From positions 238,710,027-238,774,026 of the forward strand of contig NC_071355.1 in the NCBI RefSeq assembly GCF_943734655.1: a stretch of 64,000 nucleotides of DNA, in the 5' to 3' direction. Under the pieces are notes generated by a model, which was not told where the DNA came from, searched no databases, and saw only the letters and a program-made list of their open reading frames with translations. Shown one piece after another: positions 46,101 through 55,677 of the stretch. A program made the position numbers and the translations under genes. The stretch is from Sabethes cyaneus. Lineage: Eukaryota; Arthropoda; Insecta; Diptera; Culicidae. Each line of letters begins with the position of its first letter. The stretch's first letter is position 1.

Positions 46101-49100
46101 TTGCATGCCAAAATGAAGTCTAATTCCATGTCCAATTTCAAGTCTAAATTAATTTCAATTCCTAGTCCAATTTCAGTTCCCATTTCAAGTGGAATTCGAG
46201 ATCAATATTAAATTCCACTTAATGTCCACACCCAGGTTCAATTTTAAATAAAGTTTTATGTCAATTTTCAAGTTCGGTTTTAAGTCCAATTTCAAGTTGA
46301 GTTTAATTTCGGTTTCGAGCTGATGTTAAGTCTAATGTTATGTCCTATCGAGCTTGAACAATTTTCAAGTCCAGCTTCAAGCAAATTTCAAATTAAATTC
46401 AGTCCAATTTTACATCTAATTTAACCTTCCTAATGCATTAGAAAAAAGTTACATATTATGCATTAAGGGTCGAAAACGACCCAAGTTTTGAAATTGCTCT
46501 CATTCATCCATTTTCAATCCGAATTTCGTTTTCTTTACCTCGTTTGAAAGCTATGGCCAAAAACTAGCACCCAAGGTATGTTGGGGAATATTTGTTGACT
46601 GATGGCCACTTCTGCGTCGGTTCCGGAACACCCACTACCAGGTCCCGGGGAACATTTTTAAATTTTGAGATAATTCATTTTGCGGCACATCAAATCACAT
46701 TGGCTTGATAAAATAAGACTAGTGGAAGTACAATGGGGACATTTTGGACCCGAATGGCCACTTCCCCATCGGTTACGGAACATCCGGTACCTGGTTTTTG
46801 AGTCCATTTTTGAATTTTAGGATGATTTATCTTGCGACACGTCAAATTACATCAGCTTGATAACGTAAGACTATTGAAAGTATAATAAAGACATTTTGAA
46901 GGCAAATGGCTACATCAGCATTGGTCCCGGAACATCCGGTACCCGGGTTTTGGGGCAATTTTTGTATTTTAGGATAACCCATGTCGCAAACACATCAAAT
47001 AACATCGGCTTGATTAAATAAGACTGATGAAAATAAAATAAGGTCATTTAGAAGCCAAATGGCCACTTTACCATCGGTTCCGCAACATCCGGTACCTGGT
47101 TCCGCGGGATATTTTTGGATTATGAAATAATTCATCTTGCGGCACATCAAATCACAACGCCTTGATCAAATAAAACAGTTACAAGAGCTATGGGGACCAT
47201 TTGAAGACAAATGGCCATTTCATCATCGGTTCCGGAACATCGGGTGCACGGTTTGAGGACATTTTTGGATAGGATAATTCATCATGCGCCACATCAAATC
47301 ACATTGGCTTGATGAAATAACACTAATGGAAGTACAATGTAAAAATTTTGGGGCCAAAATTACCATTTCACCATCGGTTCCGGACTATCCGGTATCCGGG
47401 TTTCGGGGACATTTTTGAATTACAGGGTAATTCATCTGCCCCGAGTTACCCCGCTTTACGGTTCATTACAAATACCGGGTACCGGATTATATGCGACTGA
47501 CGCCCCATTATACTTCCATTGTTGTTATTTTATCAACGCGATGTGATTTGAGGTGCCGCATGGTGAATTATCTCAAAAGCCAAAAATGTCCCCCGAAACT
47601 GGTACCGGATGACCCAGTACCGATGGTAAAGTGGCCATTTGGCTTCTAAATGACATTGTTTTACTTCCATCAGTCTTATTTTATCAAGCCGATGTGATTT
47701 GATATGTCGAATTATGAGTTATCCTAAAATACAAAAATGTCCCCAAAAACCGGGTATCGGATGTTCCAGGACCGATGCTGATGTGGCCATTTGCCTTCAA
47801 CATGTGTTTATTATACTTTCAATAGTCTTATGTTATCAATGAGATGAAATTTGACGTGCCGCAATAGAAATCATCCTAAAATTCAAAAATGGACTCAAAA
47901 ACCAGGTACCGGATGTTCCGTAACCGATGGGGAAGTGGCCATTCGGGTCCAAAATGTCCCCATTGTACTTCCACTAGTCTTATTTTATCAAGCCAATGTG
48001 ATTTGATGTGCCGCAAAATGAATTATCTCAAAATATCAGAGGTTGGAAAACTCGCAAAATGAATATATACGCCGAGCATCGGCAAACGGTTTTTATCATG
48101 ATAAAACAGCTACGCGAGAGGTTCAATTGGCCTATAACAATGAGCATCATACACTCACGCTTCATAGCATCGCTGAATATACGAATATCGTGAGCAACGC
48201 AAAAGTGCAAATTACTGCTTTCTGGTGCTTGTAAAGCCACTAACACTACTTTAAACTATTCCCTTTTCGTGGTAATATTATTTTGAATACTTTCTGGCGT
48301 CCCCGGACATTCTATATCCGATAAATCGAACACACTCAATGTTCAATATTCAATTTTTGAACGAATTCTGATGTTCACATAGAGGTTCTGTTCGTGATAA
48401 AATTCAAAGTTGATGCGTGCATTATCGCCGAGGCAGGCGAATAGTGTGTGTTCATGAGGGATGTTCATCGATTCAAACGATCACTTTTTCGCGAACTCTC
48501 CAACCACTGCAAAATATAAAAATGTTCCCCGGGACCTGGTAGTGGGTGATCCGGAACCGACGCAGAAGTGGCCATCAGTCAACAAATATTCCCCAACATA
48601 CCTTGGGTGCTAGTTTTTGGCCATATCTTTCAAACGAGGTAAAGAAAACGAAATTCGGATTGAAAATGGATGAATGAGAGCAATTTCAAAACTTGGGTCG
48701 TTTTCGACCCTTAATGCATAATATGTAACTTTTTTTGCTGTGGCTCTCCTAGATGTCGCTGAAAGCTGAAACTCCCCCACAATGCTAATTTTCCAAAGTT
48801 AGGAAAAGTCAGAAAATTTCAAGTCTATAGCTCGTACCGTTACTGAGTATCAAGCTTTGTAAGTATGCCGATGGGTCGAAAACGACCCCAATGCACTAGG
48901 AAGGTTAAGTTGTATTTCATGTCCAATTTTATGTCTTGGTTCTAGTGCTGTGGCATGTCTGATTTTAATTCGAGTTTAAAGTCTAAATTCAAATCCAATT
49001 TTAAGTCCAAGTTCAACTCCAAAATTATGTCTAATTTCGAATCCAGGTTTCAGGTCTACTCAGGTGCCCAGTCCCGTGCTCGTGTCCCCTTTTCTCAATG

Positions 49101-52100
49101 AAATATAATGTAAAATATCCTGATAGTGTAACCTCTGAAATCCACTGTTTCTAATCTAACCGGCCGGGTATTTTTGCGACAAGTAAATTGATTGCATATT
49201 GTATAAGTTGTTCTGAAAGGTGGCTGTTCCATCTGCTGTTTATGGCTGGGCTCGTCAGTAAGAATTATAGTTGATCAGCTGATTCCAACCTCGTGATTTT
49301 TTAGATTTGTTAGCTATTTTCATTGCGTTCTGCAAAAAAGCTTTGGTACAAGCGTACTGCGCAAGGCTTGTAAACTCTAAAGCTTTCACATTGACATTCT
49401 TATAAACAAACTTCTTGTATGTTTGGCATTGCCTTGGTAACCAATAGAAGGAACATAATGGAACCGAAATCGTCGAAGTTTATGAGTTCATAAGTAAACA
49501 CAAGTAGTTAGTTTTCATTTCAATAGAAAAACACTTGTCACTTAATAAAAAGTTGACAACTGAATTGAACGCCAAATGCTAACTTTTCATTGATTCCTAT
49601 TTTACCACGTACTTACACCAAACAAGACAGAATGACTTTCGACCCTCAGCGTGACTTGAGCGTGACGTAATTTTCCAAATTCCAAATTGAATATATTTTC
49701 ACTTTTTTTACACGCCCTAAATTTACAGGATCCTGTAAAAGTGAGTAAAAATACAATTGGCTAATATAATTAGGTAAAATGCACTCCTGCCGCTCGTAAA
49801 TGCAAATGAGTGGGATGGGTTTAGAAGAAAATTTATGGGTGGCATGAGTTCAACCAAAACAAAACAAAAAAACTATTCGCTATTTCTATCCTACAAAAAA
49901 AAGCAACTAATTTTATAGCGGAAAAGACATAACCTCCAATGTGTACGCTTCGCGTCATTCAAGGGTTCCATCTATAGTCATGTTTGTTTGATTCTCAGCT
50001 AACGTAACGGCTGTACATAAAAATTACGCTTTTAGAAGAATGCTAGGTAGTTTCATTTCATCACTTTCCATTCCAACGCAAATCTTGTTTCTTAGAACCC
50101 GATGCAAGTGTAAAAAAATCGCCTACGAAGCGAACGCTCTTCTAGCTAATGATTTACCGTCGAACCAAAGGCCGGAGACTAATTTCGAATCATTTTCCAG
50201 CGCGTTTACTATCTCTCGTTGGAGTACTACATGGGCCGTTCGCTGCAGAACACCATGATCAATCTGGGTATTCAGACTTCGTGTGACGAAGCCATGTACC
50301 AGATGGGACTGGACATCGAGGAGCTGGAAGAGCTGGAGGAGGACGCCGGTCTCGGAAACGGCGGTCTCGGCCGTTTGGCGGCCTGTTTCCTCGACTCGAT
50401 GGCCACCCTCGGAATGCCGGCCTACGGTTATGGTAGGCTTGTTGAACAAAATTGAATCTGATGATGATTGATACAATGATTTGCACCTTGCAGGCATTCG
50501 TTACGAGTACGGTATCTTCGCGCAGAAGATTAAGAACGGCGAGCAGGTTGAGGAACCCGATGACTGGTTGCGGTTCGGTAATCCATGGGAGAAAGCCCGA
50601 CCGGAGTACATGATTCCGATTCATTTCTACGGGCGTGTGATTGATACGCCCGAGGGTAAGAAGTGGGTGGACACCCAGACCGTGTACGCCATGCCGTACG
50701 ACAATCCGATTCCTGGGTATGGAAATAATGTGGTTAACACCCTGCGTTTGTGGTCTGCCAAGTCGCCCATCGATTTTAATCTGAAGTTCTGTGAGTTTGC
50801 TGTAAGTTTTTGGGGGACTTTCACTAATGAATGATCTTTCTTTTGGCAGTCAACGACGGAGACTACATCCAAGCTGTGCTGGATCGTAACTTGGCGGAGA
50901 ATATCTCCCGCGTTCTGTACCCGAACGATAACTTCTTCGAGGGTAAGGAACTGCGTCTCAAGCAGGAGTACTTCATGTGTGCCGCTACGCTGCAGGACAT
51001 TGTCCGTCGGTATAAGTCGTCCAAGTTTGGCACGAAAGCCGCCGTCCGGACCTCGTTCGATGACTTCCCGAACAAGGTTGCCATCCAGTTGAACGATACG
51101 CATCCCTCGTTGGCCATTCCGGAGCTGATGCGTATTTTGGTTGACGACGAGAAGCTCGCTTGGGAGAAGGCCTGGGATATTGTGGTGCGTACGTGTGCCT
51201 ATACCAATCACACCGTTCTACCGGAAGCGCTGGAACGTTGGCCAGTGTCGTTGCTGCAGTCGATTCTGCCGCGTCACCTGGAAATCATCTATCACATAAA
51301 CTTTTTGCATTTACAAGCAGTTGAGAAGCGCTACCCGGGTGATTTCGATCGCATGCGTGCCCTTTCGATGGTAGAGGAAGACGGTGAGAAGCGTATCAAT
51401 ATGGCTAACCTTTCGATTGTCGGTTCGCACGCTGTGAACGGCGTCGCCGCCATCCACTCGGAGATTATCAAGAAGGATATCTTCAAGTATTTCTATGAAC
51501 TGACACCGGAAAAGTTCCAGAACAAGACCAACGGTATCACTCCGCGTCGTTGGCTGCTGCTGTGCAACCCCGGTCTGTCGGATCTGATTGCCGACAAGAT
51601 CGGTGACGAGTGGCCGGTCCATTTGGAGCAGTTGACGAAGCTGAAGGCGTTCGCCAAGGATTCGGGCTTCCAGCGCGCGGTAGCAAAGGTCAAGCAGGAG
51701 AATAAACTGAAGCTCGCCCAGCTATTGGAGAAGGATTACGGCGTCAAGGTCAATCCGGCTTCGATGTTCGACATTCAAGTTAAGCGAATCCACGAGTACA
51801 AGCGCCAGCTGCTGAACTGCTTGCACATCATCACTCTGTACAACCGCATCAAGCGTGATCCGACCGCAAACTTCACTCCTCGCACGATCATGATCGGTGG
51901 CAAAGCCGCCCCTGGCTACTACATTGCCAAACAGATCATCAAACTAATCTGTGCGGTCGGAAATGTCGTCAACAACGATCCGATCGTTGGCGACAAGCTA
52001 AAGGTTATCTTCCTCGAGAACTATCGCGTCACTCTGGCCGAAAAGATTATGCCGGCAGCCGATCTGTCGGAACAGATTTCCACGGCCGGCACGGAAGCGT

Positions 52101-52675
52101 CCGGAACCGGTAACATGAAGTTCATGCTGAACGGTGCGCTCACGATCGGTACGCTGGACGGTGCCAACGTCGAGATGGCCGAAGAGATGGGTAACGACAA
52201 TATTTTCATCTTCGGTATGACCGTCGATGAGGTCGAAGACCTGAAACGGCGCGGCTACAATGCCCAGGATTACTACAACTCGAACCCGGACATCAAGCAG
52301 TGCGTCGATCAGATTCAGGGTGGTTTCTTCAGCCCAGGAAATCCGCACGAATTCCAGGACATTGCGAACGTGCTGATGAAGTACGATCGCTACTTCTTGT
52401 TCGCCGATTACGAGTCGTACATCAAGTCGCAGGATAGGGTGTCCGCCGTCTATCAGGTAAGTTGCTGAATGGTTTTCTCTCTTCCCATATTCTTGCTAAT
52501 GGTCTTGATTTTGTTTCCCCAGAACCAAGCCAAGTGGCTGGAGATGTCGATCCACAACATCGCATCCAGTGGTAAGTTCTCCAGCGATCGTACGATCGCT
52601 GAGTATGCTCGCGAAATTTGGGGCGTCGAACCTTCCTGGGACAAGCTGCCCAACCCGGCGGAAGCTCCCAAATAG
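30883..52675 (+). CDS. GlyP: Glycogen phosphorylase, complete five-exon gene
   Basis: Exons 30883-31125, 50201-50432, 50494-50790, 50850-52456 and 52523-52675 join in phase to 843 codons, the family's usual length. The enzyme releases glucose-1-phosphate from glycogen with inorganic phosphate, using pyridoxal phosphate, in the cytosol; in insects it fuels flight muscle and haemolymph trehalose. Seen: the N-terminal regulatory serine in KRKQISVRG (Ser15), glycine-rich NGGLGRLAACFLDS, VKRIHEYKRQLLNC, and the cofactor signature EASGTGNMKFMLNG with Lys681 (Met counted), matching the known pyridoxal lysine. Ser15 implies control by phosphorylase kinase. Introns 2-4 are 59-66 bp, but intron 1 is 19,075 bp and full of transposons. 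No lesion in the coding sequence. Confidence 0.98.
31126..32690 (+). other. GlyP intron 1, 5' part without recognised elements
   Basis: Begins with donor GTAAGG. I find no repeat family or ORF of interest in it. Two overlapping 85-88 codon open frames at 31406-31687 on opposite strands have no family resemblance. Confidence 0.45.
32690..33055 (+). pseudogene. Non-LTR reverse transcriptase relic
   Basis: Plus-strand frames give VPQSSNVGPLFDIYISNIA (PQGS-LGPLLF block) and then, shifted, FADDTALFHP (catalytic block) followed by ADIANDIVNGTLYDFFSML. About 100 codons, heavily mutated. Probably Jockey type. Confidence 0.65.
33060..33830 (-). pseudogene. LOA-clade RNase H and C-terminus relic
   Basis: Minus-strand pieces: NGSGMDNKVGPGVTGPGIDI, PTRFQAEIQAILACTTVCLR, VPGHCGIDGNVRADTLARVG, SSHQFVGPEPFCGLSASGLK and ITGHCPSRYHLKLIGKS with a terminal CxxC-like LLCRCPAI. 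These are the RNase H domain and tail typical of the LOA clade (for example Lian in Aedes). Several frameshifts. Confidence 0.8.
33928..34122 (-). repeat. Fold-back family FB-A, single arm
   Basis: AATCCAGCTTTCCACGAGCG, GATACAACTTTCTGAAGGGC and GGAAAAATGTAAACATTGTT match the left arm at 26589. The opposite arm is absent. Confidence 0.75.
34123..35816. other. GlyP intron 1, unassigned
   Basis: No gene or known repeat recognised. A minus-strand frame near 34140-34250 (GFFPWSAGDSNGRILALLEN) is contiguous with the fold-back arm and of unknown nature. Open frames of 60-100 codons at 34485-35300 show no family resemblance. Confidence 0.4.
35817..36100 (-). repeat. Fold-back FB-A, left arm of a split copy
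   Basis: Matches the arm at 26589 through GTCAATGTGATAATATTTCA and GCAAAGAATA, where a retroposon insertion interrupts it. The right arm resumes at 37275 after a 23-bp target duplication. Confidence 0.8.
36101..37274 (-). mobile_element. 1.17-kb retroposon with 23-bp target duplications
   Basis: A 23-base segment of the host fold-back (36078-36100) is repeated exactly at 37275-37297. On the minus strand the insert ends in a simple A-rich tail, AATAAGAAGAATAAGAATAA and similar (36101-36126). Long duplications plus such a tail indicate target-primed reverse transcription. Internally a 92-base unit with GGACCCTCGGGGATG and TATAGCGCCTT is duplicated (36472 and 36564). An older relative lies at 246-700. 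No reverse transcriptase; longest frame 75 codons. Confidence 0.8.
37275..37507 (+). repeat. Fold-back FB-A, right arm of the split copy
   Basis: Resumes exactly where the left arm stopped, then follows the arm in reverse to CGTGGAAAGCTGGATTGCG. With the retroposon removed, both arms form one palindrome of about 500 bases. Confidence 0.8.
37555..37700. repeat. Small inverted repeat
   Basis: GAAGCAGTTTTTCGGCCCAA with ATTCTATTTATGAAAATGT pairs with ACATATTTTCATAAACAGAA and AAAAAAACTGCTTTTGAAA. Arms are about 50 bases, imperfect. It may be a degraded MITE. Confidence 0.55.
38160..39060 (+). other. Unique, GC-richer island inside GlyP intron 1
   Basis: Unlike its surroundings it is not A/T-rich, resembles no repeat in the window, and carries an E-box CACGTG at about 38454 in AGCACGTGAT. 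It includes a 146-codon open frame (38440-38880) with no recognised domain. An alternative GlyP promoter or enhancer, or an unrecognised exon, are possibilities; nothing here proves them. Confidence 0.35.
39061..40734. other. GlyP intron 1, unassigned
   Basis: A/T-rich sequence without recognised ORFs or repeat families. Nothing stands out. Confidence 0.45.
40735..45180 (-). mobile_element. RTE-clade retrotransposon, 5'-truncated, split by a DNA element
   Basis: Minus strand, from about 45180: endonuclease part (KHDIKIVIGGFNAQVGQEEE, SQIDHVLIDSR, DSDHYLVMVKM; 45136-44700), linker, then RT blocks after a frameshift near 44100 (CPIYKKGDKLDCENYRAITV, GFKAAYDTIDRKEL, HRGLRQGDGLSCLLF, FADDMDIIG). 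The frame is cut at LKVN (43229) by the TA-flanked element 41459-43226 and resumes at 41456 with SKTKYMLA; the C-terminal part follows at 41247-40765 (LYKTLIRPVVLYGHETW, RWAGHVARMPDN, NWRAVALNRVTWRNFVQQ). The family differs from the copy at 21.6 kb but is close to the fragment at 59.1 kb. Other frameshifts near 43570 and 43390 make it inactive. Confidence 0.9.
41459..43226. mobile_element. 1768-bp TA-flanked non-autonomous DNA element
   Basis: Imperfect inverted ends GGGTATTTTGCCTATCATTG and GGGTAATTTGCCAATGATCG, with TA on both sides (41457-41458, 43227-43228). Removing the element and one TA restores continuous RTE reading frame between LKVN and SKTKYM, which proves its limits. GGACA-type words recur near both ends. 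No frame over 66 codons, so no transposase. The TA duplication suggests Tc1/mariner-type mobilisation. Confidence 0.88.
45181..45720 (-). pseudogene. Non-LTR (LOA-like) reverse transcriptase relic
   Basis: Minus-strand frame near 45480-45320 gives TNTMTLIEKSLKYHG followed by TLCAFLDIEGAFDS, the palm motif A as in LOA/Jockey-type reverse transcriptases. It is short and adjoins the truncated 5' end of the RTE copy. Confidence 0.6.
45721..46029. other. Unassigned intronic sequence
   Basis: No recognised gene. The end (45960-46030) is GC-richer (GAGGCCACCGTAAAGCGCG and nearby) and leads into the minisatellite. Confidence 0.35.
46030..46420. repeat. Degenerate minisatellite (AAGTCCAATTTC type), left part
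   Basis: Dozens of loose copies of a roughly 12-base word AAGTCCAATTT(C/T) with variants. The array continues after the inserted element at 48909-49075. Confidence 0.75.
46425..48904. mobile_element. 2.5-kb TTAA-flanked giant fold-back element (piggyBac-like ends)
   Basis: Flanked by TTAA (46421-46424 and 48905-48908). Ends are CCTTCCTAATGCATTAG and, inverted, CCTTCCTAGTGCATTGG. Arms of about 1 kb are inverted copies. Each arm consists of tandem units of about 155 bases: CATCGGTTCCGGAACATCCG, a GGGACATTTTTGAATTTTAG part, CATCAAATCACAT..GGCTTGAT, and AAATGGCCA. Left-arm anchors are near 46615, 46767, 46918, 47072, 47226 and 47382. The palindrome GGGTCGAAAACGACCC lies near both ends. No transposase. 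The right arm contains the hAT-type MITE 48037-48509. TTAA and CC ends suggest piggyBac-type mobilisation. Confidence 0.85.
48037..48509. mobile_element. 473-bp hAT-type MITE inside the fold-back arm
   Basis: Ends CAGAGGTTGGAAAACTCGC and, inverted, CAGTGGTTGGAGAGTTCGC. The 8-bp duplication CAAAATAT lies at 48029-48036 and 48510-48517. Its absence from the other arm of the fold-back confirms the boundaries. No transposase. Confidence 0.88.
48909..49075. repeat. AAGTCCAATTT minisatellite, right part
   Basis: Continuation of the array at 46030-46420 beyond the TTAA-flanked element: TCATGTCCAATTTTATGTC, AAGTCTAAATTCAAATCC and similar. Confidence 0.7.
49076..50200 (+). other. GlyP intron 1, 3' end
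   Basis: A/T-rich and without recognised features until the acceptor: a CATTTTCCAG at 50191-50200 precedes exon 2. Confidence 0.5.
50201..50432 (+). CDS. GlyP: GlyP exon 2 (residues 82-159)
   Basis: RVYYLSLEYYMGRSLQNTM, then EDAGLGNGGLGRLAACFLDS, the glycine-rich loop of the active site. Ends in phase 1 at donor GTAGGC. Confidence 0.97.
50494..50790 (+). CDS. GlyP: GlyP exon 3 (residues 159-258)
   Basis: GIRYEYGIFAQKI to PIDFNLKF. It includes the DDWLRFGNPWEKARPEYM region of the N-terminal domain. Donor GTGAGT. The open frame beyond 50790 is intron. Confidence 0.97.
50850..52456 (+). CDS. GlyP: GlyP exon 4 (residues 258-793), catalytic core
   Basis: Holds IQLNDTHPSLAIPELMRIL, NHTVLPEALERWP, VKRIHEYKRQLLN, LENYRVTLAEKIMPAADLSE and the pyridoxal signature with Lys681. 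Acceptor TTTTGGCAG, donor GTAAGT. Confidence 0.98.
52523..52675 (+). CDS. GlyP: GlyP exon 5 (residues 794-843)
   Basis: NQAKWLEMSIHNIASSGKFS to the terminal NPAEAPK and stop TAG. Conserved family C-terminus with REIWGVEPSW. Confidence 0.97.
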   Translation, partial: NQAKWLEMSIHNIASSGKFSSDRTIAEYAREIWGVEPSWDKLPNPAEAPK

Positions 52676-53260
52676 AGGTTCCCAATCCGTAATCCTCCAT
52701 GTCACGGGTTCACGAGCAGTAGTAGCCAATGAACTGCCTGCCAATCGTGCGCGCAAAAACGCAAAAAAAAAACAACAACCCCACAGTTGAGGAACAAAAA
52801 CAAAGTTATTCAACATCAATAATGCTTGAGGGATGCAAGAGTGGTTCGCTATCTATTTATGTTGAAAAGTCTGTTTCGATCCTAAAATAATAGTGCAATC
52901 GATGTGCGGCTCAGTTCTAAAACACAAAAATTACCAGAAAATCTCGACGTCCTACTAAGCTTTAGCTGGCTGGCTTCGCAGCCCGATTTATTCGATATTT
53001 CTAGTGCGTGTAAATTTTTCGTTGATTTCGAAAAGGCTAACAAACAAAGAGACAGAACAAAAAAAATCACTAGTTAATCGAAATTTAAAATTTTTAAAAT
53101 AAAGTGTTGAAAAATGTTATACAAAATATGTATCGTTAGGTGTAAAGACAGGAATAAAACTGCATGCAAACACAAACAACTCCCCCACACAAACACACGA
53201 TTATAAAATAATCACACAGCGAGGAAAAATTAAAATAAAAAAAAAAAACAATAAACTTTA
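52676..53260 (+). other. GlyP: GlyP 3' UTR
   Basis: AATAAA signals at 53098-53103, 53153-53158, 53234-53239 and 53250-53255 in A-rich sequence. The last two would give a 3' UTR of about 0.6 kb. Confidence 0.65.
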
Positions 53261-53914
53261 GGAATGCCATTAACCTATAGATTTTAATGCTTTTCTTTTA
53301 CTTTTGAATGTTGTCTGTCGGTCTGTCTGTGAACGGTCGTCGTGCCAGAGGGGATGTTTATGATAGTAAGACGGCGTTTGGCATATGTAGCAAATTCGGT
53401 TTGAGCACATAAAAACACACGAAAAAAGCAGCGCAAAAAAACACTTCACTGTTATAGAAAAGTCAAACCTTATACCTATAGTAAAATCTGTGTTTTATAT
53501 CACAAAATATACTAGGTTGCAAATTTGAGTAATTTTTCTTTGATAATATTAATTTTTTTTATGAAATAAAATAGGAAAATCCAACTACTCCGTTGTGTTT
53601 TTTGGTGATTTTCGCAGTGAAATTCACAGCACCGAAATTCGAATTGAGTTTTTTTGTTGCGGCACCACCCTACCTACGTACGAGGGTGTGGTTGCCTTCA
53701 CAATGGAAGTATACATTTAGGCGCACACGGAGGTTGATTTTTTTCCGTTTGAAAATGCACGTGGCATTGTGGCAACGTCGCACTGCTGGCGGCGCGTGCT
53801 AGTCTGCTAGTGGCTGGCAAAGCAAGCCTTGATTTTCCCATTTGTCAAACATCAACGTCTGTTTAAAACGTTAAAAACTAAGTTTGGTGGGATAACTGGA
53901 ATCAATTGAATTGA
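53261..53914. other. Unassigned intergenic sequence
   Basis: A GTCTGTCGGTCTGTCTGTG microsatellite at about 53312; otherwise nothing recognised. Confidence 0.4.
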
Positions 53915-55430
53915 ATATAATGCGGTGTTTAAAATCTGCTGGTAAAAATAACGAGAACGATACGATTGGACCAAAGAAAAAGTTCATTCTTTTTTCCAAA
54001 AACGAAAAATTACGTGCTTTTTCTGTGAGTGAAAGTTTGCACCGTTGATAGTCAGAGTGTCAATAGAGTCAAGATGTGTTCTGATCACACCATCTGAGGA
54101 TTGACTCCAAGATATGCTCTTCAAGATTGAACTTGGTAAGTGTAGGTTGAAAGAAGGAGCAGCTCCGAGTCAGCTCGCACCAAAAGTTGCAAACAAAAAT
54201 GAAATCATCGAAGCAGAAAGAAAGGAACTTGTTCAAATAGCTGTTCCTGAATATGATCGGTAAGATTAACATTGATTTTACTTTAGCTTCTTATTTAGTC
54301 TGTAATCGTCATATTTTTTCAAGAATCTGGAGTCGCTGCTGTTTAAACCGATGTGCAATCTGAGTAAGAAACTATGCGTAACAAATTATTTATTAGAACG
54401 TTGCATTATTATCACATTGTAGATCTAATATGGAAATTTTCTATCAAAGAACTATTGCCGTTATACGAAAAAATTCTTAACTGGAACGAAAACAGAAGTA
54501 AGAATATGATATGCATTTGAAGTCAACCTAAGAGTTGTGTCAAGGTGCGAATTATTGCTTTTCTAAGGGTTAGCAGTGCTAGTTGAGTAATCCATTAAAA
54601 AGAATGAAATTAAGTGCCGAAGATATATCGGTTGCTACAACTGCCGGTTTCTACTCTGCCGGATCGAGAGCATATCGTCTCCTGCGTTCAAAAGAATTTC
54701 CCTCGACAGCTATATTTACTCTACGAGAATGTTTGACAAAATTAATTTAACAAGAGGAAAGAAAGAACGTTAAAGAACGGGCATGTGTCTTGTCTCTTGT
54801 AGTTTGATGATATGAAAGTACTTTTCAGCCTGCGGCTGGTTCGCCTCTGACTTACTGATTAAGTACAAAAACCATCCAAGTACGGCCAGGTAGTAATGAT
54901 CCGCAGTTTATACAAAAATTGGAAGCAAATTATTCAACAAATCTGCTGGATGAAGTCCATTTCATCAAAGTCGTAAGGAATTATTTTTTGGACTCCAGCT
55001 TTATGCTAAGGAGAGGAAAGAGCTGGCAGAATTATTCAGCTTAACAATGCTCGTTCAGATACCTCTGTTTCTTATACCCTGGCTATGCCATGGTTCACGT
55101 TTCCGCAGAATTTTCTAAGTTAGTAGAACAAAAATTTCCGAAGAGAAACTGTTGACTTGTCAGCCGGGGTGATATTAGATGCATTTTGTGGGGACCACAA
55201 GTGACCATTAAACAGTGAAAGGAAAAGGAGATGATGTGAGAATAATTGTCCTAATGATACCGTTGAAAGAGTTACAATTAAACGAGGTTTTGAATCTGTT
55301 CGGCAATCTAGCATGGACGAACTGGGAAAGAATGATGTGCTGAAATGTAGCATTTCTCTACTGAGATACCGAATGTTTGATGTCCCGCGAGTAAACCGAT
55401 CCAGTAAACGTGTTTCAGTAGTATGTTAGC
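53915..55430 (+). pseudogene. P-element-like transposase relic with THAP-type N-terminus
   Basis: Plus-strand fragments in different frames: CLKSAGKNNENDTIG and KKKFILFSKNEKLRA (start of a THAP-like zinc domain, 53918-54030), KMCSDH (54075), then GKCRLKEGAAPSQLAP (54133-54185). Later come LSAEDISVATTAGFYSAGSR, AYRLLRSKEFP, TKINLTRGK (54607-54770) and further decayed pieces to about 55430 (VHFIKVVRNYFLDSSFMLRR). This order, THAP domain then the S-AYRYLR block, is that of P-element/THAP9 transposases. Frameshifts and stops are numerous. A decayed cellular THAP gene is less likely. Confidence 0.6.
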
Positions 55431-55677
55431 ACGATCTTTAAAACTTGTTGAACATTGTAACTCTCGGATCCATCGTAACAAGCGTGAATCATCACTGTTA
55501 TGTGATACCATAGCAACCAGTAAATAACGATGTCGAACATTGTCCCACAGTTACCGTTATATTAGAAACAGCGATGTTATACATAGTGCCATGGTCACCG
55601 TTAGAAAGCATAGCAACGAGTAAACAACGTAGAGAGTACAAGTTAAGAATTTTCATCTAAGTAAGTTCAGTCCTTAT

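Noticed and set aside
50123..52348. Minus-strand and other-frame open frames across the GlyP exons
   Set aside because: Shadows of the GlyP coding sequence on the opposite strand.
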